DNA of 64,000 bases, from positions 627,640 to 691,639 of the forward strand of contig NZ_JAMZCU010000002.1 in NCBI RefSeq assembly GCF_024273195.1, given 5' to 3'. Positions 34,193 to 42,859 of this stretch are shown here, in pieces. This stretch comes from Devosia ureilytica (GTDB taxonomy: Bacteria; Pseudomonadota; Alphaproteobacteria; Rhizobiales; Devosiaceae). Made by a program: the position numbers and the translations under genes. Numbering within the stretch: position 1 is the stretch's first letter; every line of letters starts with the position of its first letter. A model generated the notes under the pieces. That model was not told the DNA's origin, did not search any database, and saw nothing but the letters and a program-made list of their open reading frames with translations.

Positions 34193-36016
34193 TTAGCCTT
34201 CCAGTTCCTCACGCAGCATTTCGAGCTCCAGCCATTGCTCTTCAGCCGCCGCCTTGCGCGCGGCAGTGGCTTCCAGCGCCTTGGATTTGGCCGCGAAGCC
34301 GACGGGGTCGCGGTTATAGAAGTTGGCCTCTGCCAGCGCCTTGTTAAGCGCTTCGATCTCGCCATCGAGCTTTTCGATGTCCTTGGGCAGCGTTTCGAGC
34401 GCGTGCTTTTCTTTAAAACTCAGCTTGCGCTTGGGGGCGGCCGCCGAGGTTGCCTGCGTGGTCTGGGTCAGGCTGGTCTTGCCCGCCCGATGCGCCTTGG
34501 CCGCCGGTTCGCGGGCCGTCACGCCCTCGCCGCGCTGGATGACCATGTCCGAATAGCCCCCGGCATATTCGGTCCACACGCCATCGCCCTCGGCAATGAT
34601 CACCGAGGTCGCGACACGGTCGAGAAAGTCGCGGTCATGGCTGACCACGATCACCGTCCCGGAATAGTCGCTGACCATTTCCTCGAGCAGGTCGAGGGTT
34701 TCGAGATCGAGATCATTGGTGGGTTCGTCCAGCACCAGGAAATTGGAGGGCAGGGCCAGGGCACGGGCCAGCGCCACGCGGGCGCGCTCGCCACCCGAGA
34801 GCTTGCCGATGGGGGTATTGGCCTGCTCGGGGCCGAACAGGAAGTCCTTCATATAGCCCACGACATGCTTGGGCTGGCCATTGATCTGGAGCGTATCCGA
34901 ACCGCCACCGGTCAGCGCTTCCTTCAGGCGCGTGTCGGGATGCAGCTTGGCCCGGCCCTGGTCGAGCATCGCCAGCTCCAGCGCCGATCCCATCTTGATC
35001 TTGCCGCTGTCGGGCTTGTCGAGCCCGGTCAGCATCTTGATCAGCGTGGTCTTGCCCGCCCCATTGGGGCCGACAATGCCGATCCGGTCGCCGCGCAGCA
35101 CGCGGGTTGAAAAGTCGCCGACGATCACCCGGTCGCCATAGGCCTTGGAAATGTTCTCGGCCTCGACCACCAAGGCGCCCGAGGTGCGGCCCTCGGTCAC
35201 CTGCATGCTGACCGAACCGGTGACGCGACGCTGTTCGCGCCGCTCCTGTCGCAACCCGGCCAGGCGCTCGAGGCGCCCGACATTGCGCTTGCGGCGCGCC
35301 GTCACGCCATAGCGCAGCCAATGCTCTTCGCGCACAATCTGGCGGTCGAGCTTGTGACGGTCACGCTCCTCTTCTTCGAGCACCTGGTCGCGCCAGCCCT
35401 CGAAATGGGAAAAGCCTCGGTCAAGGCGGCGCGTCACGCCCCGATCAAGCCAGACCGTGGCGCGCGTCAAATCGCTGAGGAAGCGCCGGTCGTGGCTGAT
35501 CAGCACCATGGCCGAGCGCAGCGAATCCAGTTCGGCCTGCAGCCATTCGATGGCCGGCAGGTCGAGATGGTTGGTCGGTTCGTCCAGCAGCAGCACATCG
35601 GGCTTGGGCGCCAGCACGCGGGCCAGCGCGGCGCGACGGCCTTCGCCACCCGAGAGGTTTTTCGGGTCTTCCGCGCCGGTCAGGCCCAGCGAGCTCAACA
35701 GGTATTGTGCGCGATATTCATCATCGCCCGGCCCCAGGCCCGCCTCGACATAGGCCAGCGTGGTGGCATAGGCCGAAAGGTCCGGCTCCTGCGGCAGGTA
35801 GCGCAGCGTGGCGCTGGGCTCGACAAAGCGCACGCCCTTGTCGTGGGTCACCTCGCCCGAGGCGATCTTGAGCAGGGTCGACTTGCCCGAACCATTGCGG
35901 CCCACCAGGGCAATGCGTTGCCCGGGGGAGACAATCAGTTCGGCCGCCTCGAGCAGCTGCGTGCCGCCAAAGGTGAGCTGAATATCCTGCAGGGAGAGAA
36001 GTGGGGGCTGGGCCAT
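34193..36016 (-). CDS. uup: ABC-F family ATPase, Uup-like
   Basis: This 607-residue protein has two ABC nucleotide-binding domains, with Walker A GRNGSGKST and GPNGAGKTT, both LSGGE signatures and both DEPT(N) Walker B motifs, and no membrane segment. The C-terminal coiled coil (about residues 530-605, EKLDGEIEALNKALAEANFY) is typical of Uup, which acts on ribosomes or branched DNA. ABC-F proteins act in translation, not transport. Start ATG at 36016; a TTG five codons earlier is also possible. Confidence 0.88.
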   Translation of the reverse strand: MAQPPLLSLQDIQLTFGGTQLLEAAELIVSPGQRIALVGRNGSGKSTLLKIASGEVTHDKGVRFVEPSATLRYLPQEPDLSAYATTLAYVEAGLGPGDDEYRAQYLLSSLGLTGAEDPKNLSGGEGRRAALARVLAPKPDVLLLDEPTNHLDLPAIEWLQAELDSLRSAMVLISHDRRFLSDLTRATVWLDRGVTRRLDRGFSHFEGWRDQVLEEEERDRHKLDRQIVREEHWLRYGVTARRKRNVGRLERLAGLRQERREQRRVTGSVSMQVTEGRTSGALVVEAENISKAYGDRVIVGDFSTRVLRGDRIGIVGPNGAGKTTLIKMLTGLDKPDSGKIKMGSALELAMLDQGRAKLHPDTRLKEALTGGGSDTLQINGQPKHVVGYMKDFLFGPEQANTPIGKLSGGERARVALARALALPSNFLVLDEPTNDLDLETLDLLEEMVSDYSGTVIVVSHDRDFLDRVATSVIIAEGDGVWTEYAGGYSDMVIQRGEGVTAREPAAKAHRAGKTSLTQTTQATSAAAPKRKLSFKEKHALETLPKDIEKLDGEIEALNKALAEANFYNRDPVGFAAKSKALEATAARKAAAEEQWLELEMLREELEG

Positions 36017-36096
36017 GTCGTGTCCGGTCAATTCGCCCCGGATAGATCATAGGGGCGGAGCCAGATCAATTGCCGGGGCGCGCAAAACCATAATGC

Positions 36097-36135
36097 AAAA
36101 AAGGCCGGTCAGGACGTTGAGGATCCTGGCCGGCC
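36097..36135 (-). terminator. Rho-independent terminator after rirA / candidate small RNA
   Basis: A 12-bp stem (arms 36103-36114 and 36124-36135, one G-U pair, 9-base loop) is followed on the minus strand by six T residues. This is the clearest terminator in the region. Confidence 0.85.
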
Positions 36136-36210
36136 CGGGGAGACGGCAGCAGCAAGCCCCGTCGTGTTCTGGCGCCCGGACCCACAGGCCCCAAGGGGTC
36201 GCAGCGCCAT
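36097..36210 (-). ncRNA. Candidate small RNA of about 114 nt next to rirA
   Basis: On the minus strand a perfect TTGACA (36240-36245) stands 17 bases before a weak -10 (TTGGTT, 36217-36222), placing a start near 36210. The predicted RNA can fold into hairpins (TGGCGC...GCGCCA and GACGG...CCGTC) and ends in a strong stem plus six T residues at 36097-36135. It does not contain the SRP RNA tetraloop sequence or tmRNA features. It could instead be a processed tail of the rirA message, since rirA is upstream on the same strand. Identity is unknown. Confidence 0.5.
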
Positions 36211-36219
36211 GTCCGCAAC

Positions 36220-36241
36220 CAATCATGCTTAAACATGATTG
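36220..36241 (-). promoter_or_regulatory. Palindrome inside the candidate small-RNA promoter
   Basis: CAATCATG-CTTAAA-CATGATTG is a perfect 8-bp dyad lying between, and touching, the -35 and -10 elements proposed for the small RNA. Such placement suggests a repressor or activator site. Confidence 0.5.
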
Positions 36242-36272
36242 TCAAACTCATATTTGAAAGGCAATCTGATTT

Positions 36273-36728
36273 TCAGGCAGCAGTCACGGCCTGGTCCACA
36301 GTCAGGCCGAGGCGTTCGCGGATCGAGCGCTTCTTGCTGGCAAGATCGGCAATCGTGTGCTGGCTCAGCACATCGAAAAACGCCCCCAGCGCCTCGCGCA
36401 AGGCGCCATTGAGATCGCACTCGCCGATCAGCGGGCAATCAGCGCCATCCTCGAAACACTCAGCCAGGGCGAAGTTCTCTTCGGTCAGGCGAATGGTGTC
36501 GAGCAGGGTGATGTCCTGGGCCGGCTTGCCCAGTTTGATGCCGCCATGGCGCCCGCGCACCGTCTGCAGCAGTCCGGCCTCGACCAGCGGCTTGATCAGC
36601 TTGAACAGGAACAATTCAGAAATGCCATAGGCCCGGGCGACCTCTGCCACCCGGCTCAGGCCCGGCTCATTGACGGCACAATAGACCAGCGTGCGGATGG
36701 CATAATTGGATTGGCGGGTCAGTCTCAC
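36273..36728 (-). CDS. rirA: Iron-responsive Rrf2 regulator RirA
   Basis: This 151-residue regulator matches rhizobial RirA nearly end to end from memory (MRLTRQSNYAIRTLVYCAVN, GISELFLFKLIKPL, ENFALAECFE). The Fe-S cluster cysteines C91, C98 and C104 are present, one residue closer than in Rhizobium. RirA holds an Fe-S cluster and represses iron-uptake genes when iron is plentiful. The start is GTG with AAAGG upstream. An Irr-type box lies 68-84 bases upstream, consistent with the known Irr/RirA cross-control in Agrobacterium. Confidence 0.93.
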   Translation of the reverse strand: MRLTRQSNYAIRTLVYCAVNEPGLSRVAEVARAYGISELFLFKLIKPLVEAGLLQTVRGRHGGIKLGKPAQDITLLDTIRLTEENFALAECFEDGADCPLIGECDLNGALREALGAFFDVLSQHTIADLASKKRSIRERLGLTVDQAVTAA

Positions 36729-36795
36729 GGGAAGCCTTTCTGCAGCCTTGGGCGGGATCGAAACGAGCTTGATTCAGTCTTGATCTGGGCTATAG

Positions 36796-36812
36796 CTTAT
36801 AATCATTCTAAA
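36796..36812 (-). promoter_or_regulatory. Irr-type box between rirA and the IHF-like gene
   Basis: CTTATAA-TCA-TTCTAAA shares the 7-3-7 layout of the mbfA box. The right half matches the remembered consensus fully and the left half matches five of seven bases. It lies upstream of rirA. Confidence 0.6.
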
Positions 36813-36886
36813 AAATGTCAAACAATCTTGAAGCCAAAGATCAGGTTTTTTGTGATCACTCGCGGGGCTGGACAGGCAATTTCGTT

Positions 36887-36909
36887 CCACCTATGAATTT
36901 AATAGGTGG
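36887..36909 (+). promoter_or_regulatory. Leader hairpin in front of the IHF-like gene
   Basis: CCACCTAT pairs perfectly with ATAGGTGG across a 7-base AT-rich loop. The stem ends one base before the ribosome-binding site GGAGG (36911-36915), which itself precedes GTG by seven bases. It could tune translation or be a DNA-binding site. Confidence 0.55.
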
Positions 36910-36922
36910 AGGAGGTTACGAG

Positions 36923-37219
36923 GTGGATCAGACTGTCACCAGGGCGGCGCTGAGTGAGCGAGCCGCTGACGCGACCGGGTTGTCGCGCTACGATACCGCC
37001 CAGATCGGCGAACGCATGTTCGAACTGATCGGGGAGGCGCTCAAGCAAGGCGAGTCCGTCAAATTGACCGGCTTTGGCACGCTGGAAGTGCGCTCGCGGG
37101 CCGAGCGCGTGGGGCGCAATCCCCGCACCGGCGACGAGCATCGCATAGCCCCGCGCCAAACCGTGGTGCTTATTCCCAGCGCCAGGCTGCGCGAGGCGCT
37201 GGATCAATTGATCGCGTAG
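36923..37219 (+). CDS. HU/IHF family DNA-binding protein, IHF-alpha-like
   Basis: This 98-residue protein has the HU/IHF fold: TVTRAALSERAADATGLSRY, SVKLTGFGTLEVR, and the DNA-bending arm ERVGRNPRTG with the intercalating proline (P67). It is closest to IHF subunit alpha, but the arm and C-terminus (RQTVVLIPSARLREALDQL) differ from the usual sequence, so it may be a paralogue. The normal ihfA neighbours are not here. GTG is the start. It is divergent from rirA. Confidence 0.82.
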   Translation: MDQTVTRAALSERAADATGLSRYDTAQIGERMFELIGEALKQGESVKLTGFGTLEVRSRAERVGRNPRTGDEHRIAPRQTVVLIPSARLREALDQLIA

Positions 37220-37231
37220 CCGGCCAGGCGC

Positions 37232-38419
37232 CTAAAAGTGCCGCCGGAACAGCGGCAGCTCGGCCGCGCCGATCACTGGCGCCATCCGCCCCAGCTGCCC
37301 GGCAATCACCCGCGGCGCACGCCCGGAGCGCGTCGGCAGGCGCGTCATCTCCTGGGCAACGCGCTCCACCAGCACGGCGCTTGTTTCCGCTGAAAGCACT
37401 GTGTCGATCACCACCAGCGGTTGCTCCACCACGGTGGTCGCATTGTGGATCACCTGCGCCAGGGCGCTGGCGGAAGCCTCAATCCAGCTTGCGGTCGCCG
37501 CGGCAAATTCGGGTCGCTCGAGCGCTTGCGCCGGCAGGGACTGCGCCCGATGCCCCGCCGCTTCCAGTTGCGCGCGCAAGGCCCAGGCCGAGGCAATGTT
37601 GTGCGCCACCTCAGGGGCCGCGCCGGCCCGGCTGATCAGGATGGACCCCAGTTCGGCAGCATTGCCGGTCGGGCCTTCCCACAATGCCCCATCGCCAACG
37701 ATCCCGGCAGCCACGAAATGGGAGACCAAAAGGTAGATGATATTGGCCGGACGCGGCGGCGCCAGGGCGATCAGTTCAGCCCAGCAGGCGGCGTTGCCAT
37801 CGTTGAACATTGTCACGCCAAGGCCGCTGCGCGCCTCAAGGGCCTCTTCAAGGTTCAACGCCCGCCAAAGCTCTGCCTGACCCGGCGGCGCTCCCAGAAG
37901 ATCCATGTTCTCGGCCAACCGGCCCGGCATGGCCACGCCCAGGTCAAGCAGGCGCGCCCGCTGCTCCACGCTCAGCGTCGCAGCAAAATCGGCAACCACC
38001 GCGGCGATCGTATCGACCATGGTTTCAGCATCGGGATAGGGATAATCCGCATGATGGTGCGCCAGCACTTGGGCATGCATGTTGAGGAGGATCACGTCGA
38101 GGTGCCGCCAGCCGATCTCGACGCCGATGGAGAAGCCGCCATCCGCATTGAGCAGGATCGGCGTTGCCGGTTGCCCGCGCCGCCCGCGCAACACCGGCCC
38201 GCGGGTGACCAGGCCGCCGCGCTCCAGATCGGTCAGGATGGCGGAGACCGTCTGCGGCGCCAGGCCGGACAGCCGTGCAATCTCGGCGTTGGAAACGCCC
38301 GAATTAAAGCCAATGACGGTCAGGACCGCCTTTTCATTGGCCCGCCGCACCCCATTGTGGCTGAGGCCGCGCCGCCCGGATTCAAAGATATCCCGCGTCG
38401 GCACATCGGTTTTGCTCAT
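37232..38419 (-). CDS. ROK family transcriptional regulator
   Basis: This 395-residue protein has an N-terminal winged helix (SNAEIARLSGLAPQTVSAIL, then TDLERGGLV) and a C-terminal ROK domain (FSIGVEIGWRHLDVILLNMH, VTMFNDGNAACWAEL). The usual zinc motif C-x-C-G-x-x-G-C is missing, so the ROK domain probably senses a ligand and is not a kinase. It follows the alpha-mannosidase gene by 70 bases on the same strand and likely controls that operon. Start ATG at 38419 or 38425. Confidence 0.88.
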   Translation of the reverse strand: MSKTDVPTRDIFESGRRGLSHNGVRRANEKAVLTVIGFNSGVSNAEIARLSGLAPQTVSAILTDLERGGLVTRGPVLRGRRGQPATPILLNADGGFSIGVEIGWRHLDVILLNMHAQVLAHHHADYPYPDAETMVDTIAAVVADFAATLSVEQRARLLDLGVAMPGRLAENMDLLGAPPGQAELWRALNLEEALEARSGLGVTMFNDGNAACWAELIALAPPRPANIIYLLVSHFVAAGIVGDGALWEGPTGNAAELGSILISRAGAAPEVAHNIASAWALRAQLEAAGHRAQSLPAQALERPEFAAATASWIEASASALAQVIHNATTVVEQPLVVIDTVLSAETSAVLVERVAQEMTRLPTRSGRAPRVIAGQLGRMAPVIGAAELPLFRRHF

Positions 38420-38489
38420 GCACATTTGCCCCGGCCCATCGCGCCGGGGCGGCGGCAGGCAGAATGGAAGTTCCAGGTATATCGCCGCG

Positions 38490-41400
38490 CTAAACCTCAA
38501 CCATCAGCGTGACAATTTCGAATGGACGCAAGGACAACACCAGCGAGCCGTCGTCAAGTGTAAGCTCCGCCTCGATTTTTTCCTCCATGAGGTTGCACTT
38601 GCGCACGGACTTGATTGGCAGGCCAAAGTCCAGCCGGGCCTCGGCACGCCGATTGGCATGCTCGAACACCCGCAACACCATGGCGCTCGACCCCTCGGCC
38701 TTCTTGACGGTCTCGATGCTCACATTGGGCGCGTCGACCCTCACGAGGCTGAAGCGCGCCAAGGGGGCGGCGGGCATTTCGGACAGCCGGGCCGCGCCGA
38801 TAACTGTGACGGGATTGTTGAAGCGCTCGGCGGCGCGATGCACCTGCGCCAGGTCGGCAAGGCCATCATGGACAAACAGGCCATAGCGCAGCCGGTGTTC
38901 GCCCCGGTCCGCATCGGGACTGGGATAACTGGGCCCGCGCACCAGCGTCAGGCGCACCATTTGTTCAAGCGCGTCATAGCCATATTTGCAGTCATTGATC
39001 AGCGCGACACCGAAATCGGCCTCGCTCACATCGACCCAGCGATGCATTGAGGCTTCGAAGCGCGCCTTGTCCCAGCTGGTATTGCGATGGGTCGGACGGG
39101 TCACATGGCCGAACTGGATTTCCGAGCGGATTTCGGAGGTATTGAGGTCAAAGTCGAACGCCGCCTTGAGCACCTGCGCCCGCTCCTGCCAGTCGATAAA
39201 GGTATCGAACTCAAGCTGCCGTTCGCCCTCGACCAGCGAGATCACCTGCACGATCCGCGAGGCGCCATAACGGCGCTCAATGCGGAGAGCCGCCCGGTGC
39301 GGCCCCTCTTCCACCACTGTGATGGCGACGACATCGTCCACTGGCCAGAACTGTTCCTCGAAATAGGCGTCGATGTCCCAGGCCTCATAGTCCATGGGCT
39401 TGTCTTCATAGGCAATTAGCCGGTTCGCCACCTGCCCCGGCTTCAGCACCTCGCGCCCGCTCGTCTTGTCGATGATCGAAACCAGGTGGCCATTGGCATC
39501 GAACGTGGCCCGCAGCAGGGCGTTTTCGAGATGCTGCGTTGACACGGCCAAAGTGCTGGTTGGGTTGGGGACAATGGCCACGACCTGTGCATCGGCCCAG
39601 CCCAGCGACGGCAATGCGCGGGCAGGCGCGGCCAGTTCGCTCGTGCCATCGGCACGGGTGAGGCGTTGCAGGGCAAGCGTGCTGTCGCCGAGGTGCAGCG
39701 CGCCACCCGCCAGCCCGGCGCCGTCACCAAGGCTGACCAGGCCGTTGCGCTCCTGCGCAATGAAATTGACCAGCCGGACAGTCCCTTCGGCCAGCGGCGC
39801 CAGCGCCAGTGCAGCGCCCTGCCAGGGACCCTGTGCCGAACCATGCGCCGAAAAAATACGCGCATAATCGGCGTCGCTATCGACATAAACCTCGGGGATC
39901 GAGGTGCCGGGCAGGATGTCGTGGAACTGGTTGATCAGCACCAGCTCCCAGAATTCGAGCAAGGTTTGGCTGGGGTAAGCCATGCCGGTCTGCACATGCG
40001 CCAGCGTGCCCAGAAACTCCAATTCGCGCAGCCGCCGCTCGGCCAGCCGGTTCTTGGCCTTGTTCTTGGCCCAGGTGGTCAGCGTGCCGCGGTGATATTG
40101 CAGGTAGAGTTCGCCATTCCAGGTCGGGAAGCGCCCGGGGTCGGCCTCCATCCGCTGCCCCAGCCGGTCGAGAAACGGCACGATGCCTTCGAGCTTTACC
40201 CTGGGTGCGCCGGGAATGCCGCGCTCAAGCCTGGTGCCGCGCTCGATCATGGCCCGCGTCGGCCCGCCGCCGCCATCGCCATAGCCATAGGACATGACGA
40301 CTTCCGAATTGGCGCGCTTGGGCTCATAGCGCTTCCAGGCACCCATGGTCTCGCTCACCGACAGATCGCCATTATAGGTGGTGTAAATGGCGTCGCTTTC
40401 AAAATTCTGGGCGGTAATCAGCTGTGCCTTGGTGGTGCTGCCATCGATGCCGCGCCAGAAGAACGTGTCATAGGGATGCCGGTCGGTGTCGTTCCAGCTC
40501 AGCTTGCTGGTGACGAAATAGTCGAGCCCCGATTTTTCCATGATCTGGGGCAGGTTGGCCGAATAGCCAAAGGTATCGGGTAGCCAGACGGTGCGAGGCG
40601 TCACCCCGAAATGTTCCTGGTGGAATCGCCGCCCGCGCATGATCTGGCGTACCAGGCTCTCCCCCGAGACGATATTGACGTCCGGCTCCACCCACATGGC
40701 GCCTTCAATCTCGAACTGGCCCGATTTCACCCGGGCCAGCAGCCGCTCCCACAGCTCGGGATAGTCCGCCTTGAGGAAGTCGAACAGCACCGACTGGTTG
40801 TACATGAAGATGAACTGCGGGAATTCCTCCATCAGCTGGAGCACCGTGGCAAAGCTGCGGGCCGTCTTGTCGCGCGTATGGATCACCCGCCACAGCCAGC
40901 CAACATCGAGATGGGTAGAGCCCACCGCGGTGACCTGCGGCTGCACTTCCGTGTCGACCAGCGCATAGATTTCGGCGGCAATGGCCTCGGCCTCCGGCAG
41001 CGACGCGGCCAGCCCCTCGCCATGGTGGTTGCGCCGGTCCAGCGCCCGCAGCGCCCGTTCGACGCGGTCGAGAATGGCGTGCCGCCGCGCATCGGTCTGA
41101 TGCAGCCGCACGGCCACTTCCAGGGGCGTCTGCACATCGTAGTAGAGCTGCTCCAGGCGCCGGTCGCGGGTGAAGAAGTCGACGCCGAACCCCACCAGCG
41201 GGCGCTCGAAAAAGGTGAAGGCATCCACCATCACCACATGCCGATTGCCCGGCACCGCATCGGTCTCGATCACCAGTTCGGTGTGATTGCCATCAAGGCC
41301 CTGGGCAATGTGGCCATCAAGATAGATCAGGCATTGCGGATCGGTCGTGCCGGGGCGGTCCTGCCATTGGCTGGAAAACCGCATGACCAGGGTCTTGCCC

Positions 41401-41684
41401 CGCGCCCCCTCGGGCACCACCACTTCTGCGGCAAACCAGGTGTGGTCCTGCTTTTTCGCCCATACCGAATGGCTGTCAAAACGCTCCCAGGCCCGCCAGT
41501 CCGCCGCCAGGGCCTCCGTTGCCGTCAGGCTTTGGCGCTGCACATGCCAGTTGAAGGCCATCTCGGGCAGCGGCGTGCGGATTTTGCTTTCCAGGTCGGC
41601 GCAGAGCGCGAACAGCTTGCCCTCGCGCTTGATGTCATCGACCTGAAGCGCCAGGCGCGAGCTGAGGGGGTTCGAATAGGCCAT
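38490..41684 (-). CDS. Alpha-mannosidase, glycoside hydrolase family 38
   Basis: This 1064-residue enzyme has the GH38 architecture: an N-terminal beta domain, the catalytic domain beginning at GSTHLDVGWLWR (zinc ligands H258 and D260), and the nucleophile D370 in WLPDTFGYSANLP. The C-terminal beta domains follow. It releases mannose from alpha-mannosides and probably works in the cytoplasm, as no signal peptide is present. AGGA lies nine bases before the chosen ATG. It is divergent from a LacI gene across a perfect operator and is followed by a ROK regulator. Confidence 0.93.
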   Translation of the reverse strand: MAYSNPLSSRLALQVDDIKREGKLFALCADLESKIRTPLPEMAFNWHVQRQSLTATEALAADWRAWERFDSHSVWAKKQDHTWFAAEVVVPEGARGKTLVMRFSSQWQDRPGTTDPQCLIYLDGHIAQGLDGNHTELVIETDAVPGNRHVVMVDAFTFFERPLVGFGVDFFTRDRRLEQLYYDVQTPLEVAVRLHQTDARRHAILDRVERALRALDRRNHHGEGLAASLPEAEAIAAEIYALVDTEVQPQVTAVGSTHLDVGWLWRVIHTRDKTARSFATVLQLMEEFPQFIFMYNQSVLFDFLKADYPELWERLLARVKSGQFEIEGAMWVEPDVNIVSGESLVRQIMRGRRFHQEHFGVTPRTVWLPDTFGYSANLPQIMEKSGLDYFVTSKLSWNDTDRHPYDTFFWRGIDGSTTKAQLITAQNFESDAIYTTYNGDLSVSETMGAWKRYEPKRANSEVVMSYGYGDGGGGPTRAMIERGTRLERGIPGAPRVKLEGIVPFLDRLGQRMEADPGRFPTWNGELYLQYHRGTLTTWAKNKAKNRLAERRLRELEFLGTLAHVQTGMAYPSQTLLEFWELVLINQFHDILPGTSIPEVYVDSDADYARIFSAHGSAQGPWQGAALALAPLAEGTVRLVNFIAQERNGLVSLGDGAGLAGGALHLGDSTLALQRLTRADGTSELAAPARALPSLGWADAQVVAIVPNPTSTLAVSTQHLENALLRATFDANGHLVSIIDKTSGREVLKPGQVANRLIAYEDKPMDYEAWDIDAYFEEQFWPVDDVVAITVVEEGPHRAALRIERRYGASRIVQVISLVEGERQLEFDTFIDWQERAQVLKAAFDFDLNTSEIRSEIQFGHVTRPTHRNTSWDKARFEASMHRWVDVSEADFGVALINDCKYGYDALEQMVRLTLVRGPSYPSPDADRGEHRLRYGLFVHDGLADLAQVHRAAERFNNPVTVIGAARLSEMPAAPLARFSLVRVDAPNVSIETVKKAEGSSAMVLRVFEHANRRAEARLDFGLPIKSVRKCNLMEEKIEAELTLDDGSLVLSLRPFEIVTLMVEV

Positions 41685-41741
41685 GGCCGTGATCCTGATG
41701 GGTACTGGTGGGCTGAAATCGAGCGCCAAGCTAATGAGGAA

Positions 41742-41757
41742 ATTGCAACGTTGCAAT
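41742..41757. promoter_or_regulatory. LacI-type operator between alpha-mannosidase and lacI genes
   Basis: ATTGCAACGTTGCAAT is a perfect 16-bp palindrome with the central CG step typical of LacI-family sites. It is 58 bases from the mannosidase ATG and 68 bases from the divergent regulator ATG, so it can control both. Confidence 0.85.
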
Positions 41758-41824
41758 CGACAAGTATTTTCATCTGTTCCTCTGGGCGCGCTTCACGCTA
41801 CAAGGGGCGATATGGAGCGCATGT

Positions 41825-42853
41825 ATGCAGGATCGTGACGACCCCAAGGCCAGGCCCACGCTTCGGACCATTGCCGAGATGACCGGGCTGAGCCTGTCGA
41901 CCGTGTCGCTGTCGCTGCGCGGCGGCGCCTCTCTCAAGCAGGAAACGCGCGACAGGGTGGCCGCGGCGGCGCGCCAGATCGGCTATGTGCCCGACCGGGC
42001 CGGCGTGCGCCTCAGGACCGGCAAGACCAATGTCATCACTCTGGTCCTGCATGGCGGCGACGATTCCATCGATTTTGCCCGGCAGATGATCCAGGGTATC
42101 GGCCGGGCGCTGGCGGGCACTCAATATCACCTCAATGTCACGCCCGAATTCGGTGCCGATGGCGATGTCTCGGCGGTTCGCTATATCCTCGACAGCCGCG
42201 CTGCCGATGGCGTCATCATCACCCACACCACCCCCGATGATCCGCGCGTCGCGGCGCTGGCGGCCGCCGATTTCCCCTTCGTCAGTCATGGGCGCACCGC
42301 CTTTGCTGCGCCCCATCCCTTCCACGATTTTCATTCCGAAGAATTCGCCCGACAGGCGCTCGAACGGCTGGCCGACAAGGGCTGCAAGCGGGTCATGCTG
42401 TTCATCGGCAATCGGCTCATCACCAATTACGCCAATATCGTCACCGCCTTCCGCGCTGCCGCCACCCGCCGCGGCGTCATTGCCGAAGTGCTTGAAGTGG
42501 GCGAGGCGCGCAGCACCCCCGATGAGGTGAGGGCATTGGGCGCCGAACTCGCCCAACGGCCTGATCGCCCCGATGGCATCATCACCGACAATGAAATCCG
42601 CACCATTGCGCTGCTCGCCGGCATGCAGGCGGCGGGATTGAATCCGGGGCAGGGGGTGGAGCTGGTCTACAAGCAGACCTCGGGCATTCTCCCCACCTTC
42701 TACCCCCATCTCGATTCCATCGAGGAAGACGTCACCGCCTCGGGCGAAGAACTGACGCGCCTGCTGTTGCAACGCATCCATGGCGAAGCGGCAGGAACTC
42801 TGCAAACCCTCGCCGAGCCGGTGCTGCATTGGCGCAGCTCCGGCCCGGCGTAG
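41825..42853 (+). CDS. LacI family transcriptional regulator
   Basis: This 342-residue protein has a LacI helix-turn-helix (RPTLRTIAEMTGLSLSTVSL, residues 10-29) and sugar-binding core with FVSHGR. It is a paralogue of the LacI protein at 33.1 kb. It faces the GH38 alpha-mannosidase across a perfect palindrome and probably represses it until a mannose-containing sugar appears. GGAG precedes the chosen ATG; an ATG four bases earlier is out of frame and stops at once. Confidence 0.9.
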   Translation: MQDRDDPKARPTLRTIAEMTGLSLSTVSLSLRGGASLKQETRDRVAAAARQIGYVPDRAGVRLRTGKTNVITLVLHGGDDSIDFARQMIQGIGRALAGTQYHLNVTPEFGADGDVSAVRYILDSRAADGVIITHTTPDDPRVAALAAADFPFVSHGRTAFAAPHPFHDFHSEEFARQALERLADKGCKRVMLFIGNRLITNYANIVTAFRAAATRRGVIAEVLEVGEARSTPDEVRALGAELAQRPDRPDGIITDNEIRTIALLAGMQAAGLNPGQGVELVYKQTSGILPTFYPHLDSIEEDVTASGEELTRLLLQRIHGEAAGTLQTLAEPVLHWRSSGPA

Positions 42854-42859
42854 CCTCTG

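Noticed and set aside
36097..36272. SRP (4.5S) RNA or 6S RNA as identity of the candidate small RNA.
   Set aside because: The conserved SRP loop (GGAAGGAAGCAGCC type) is missing, and the molecule ends in a separate terminator where 6S RNA would have paired ends.
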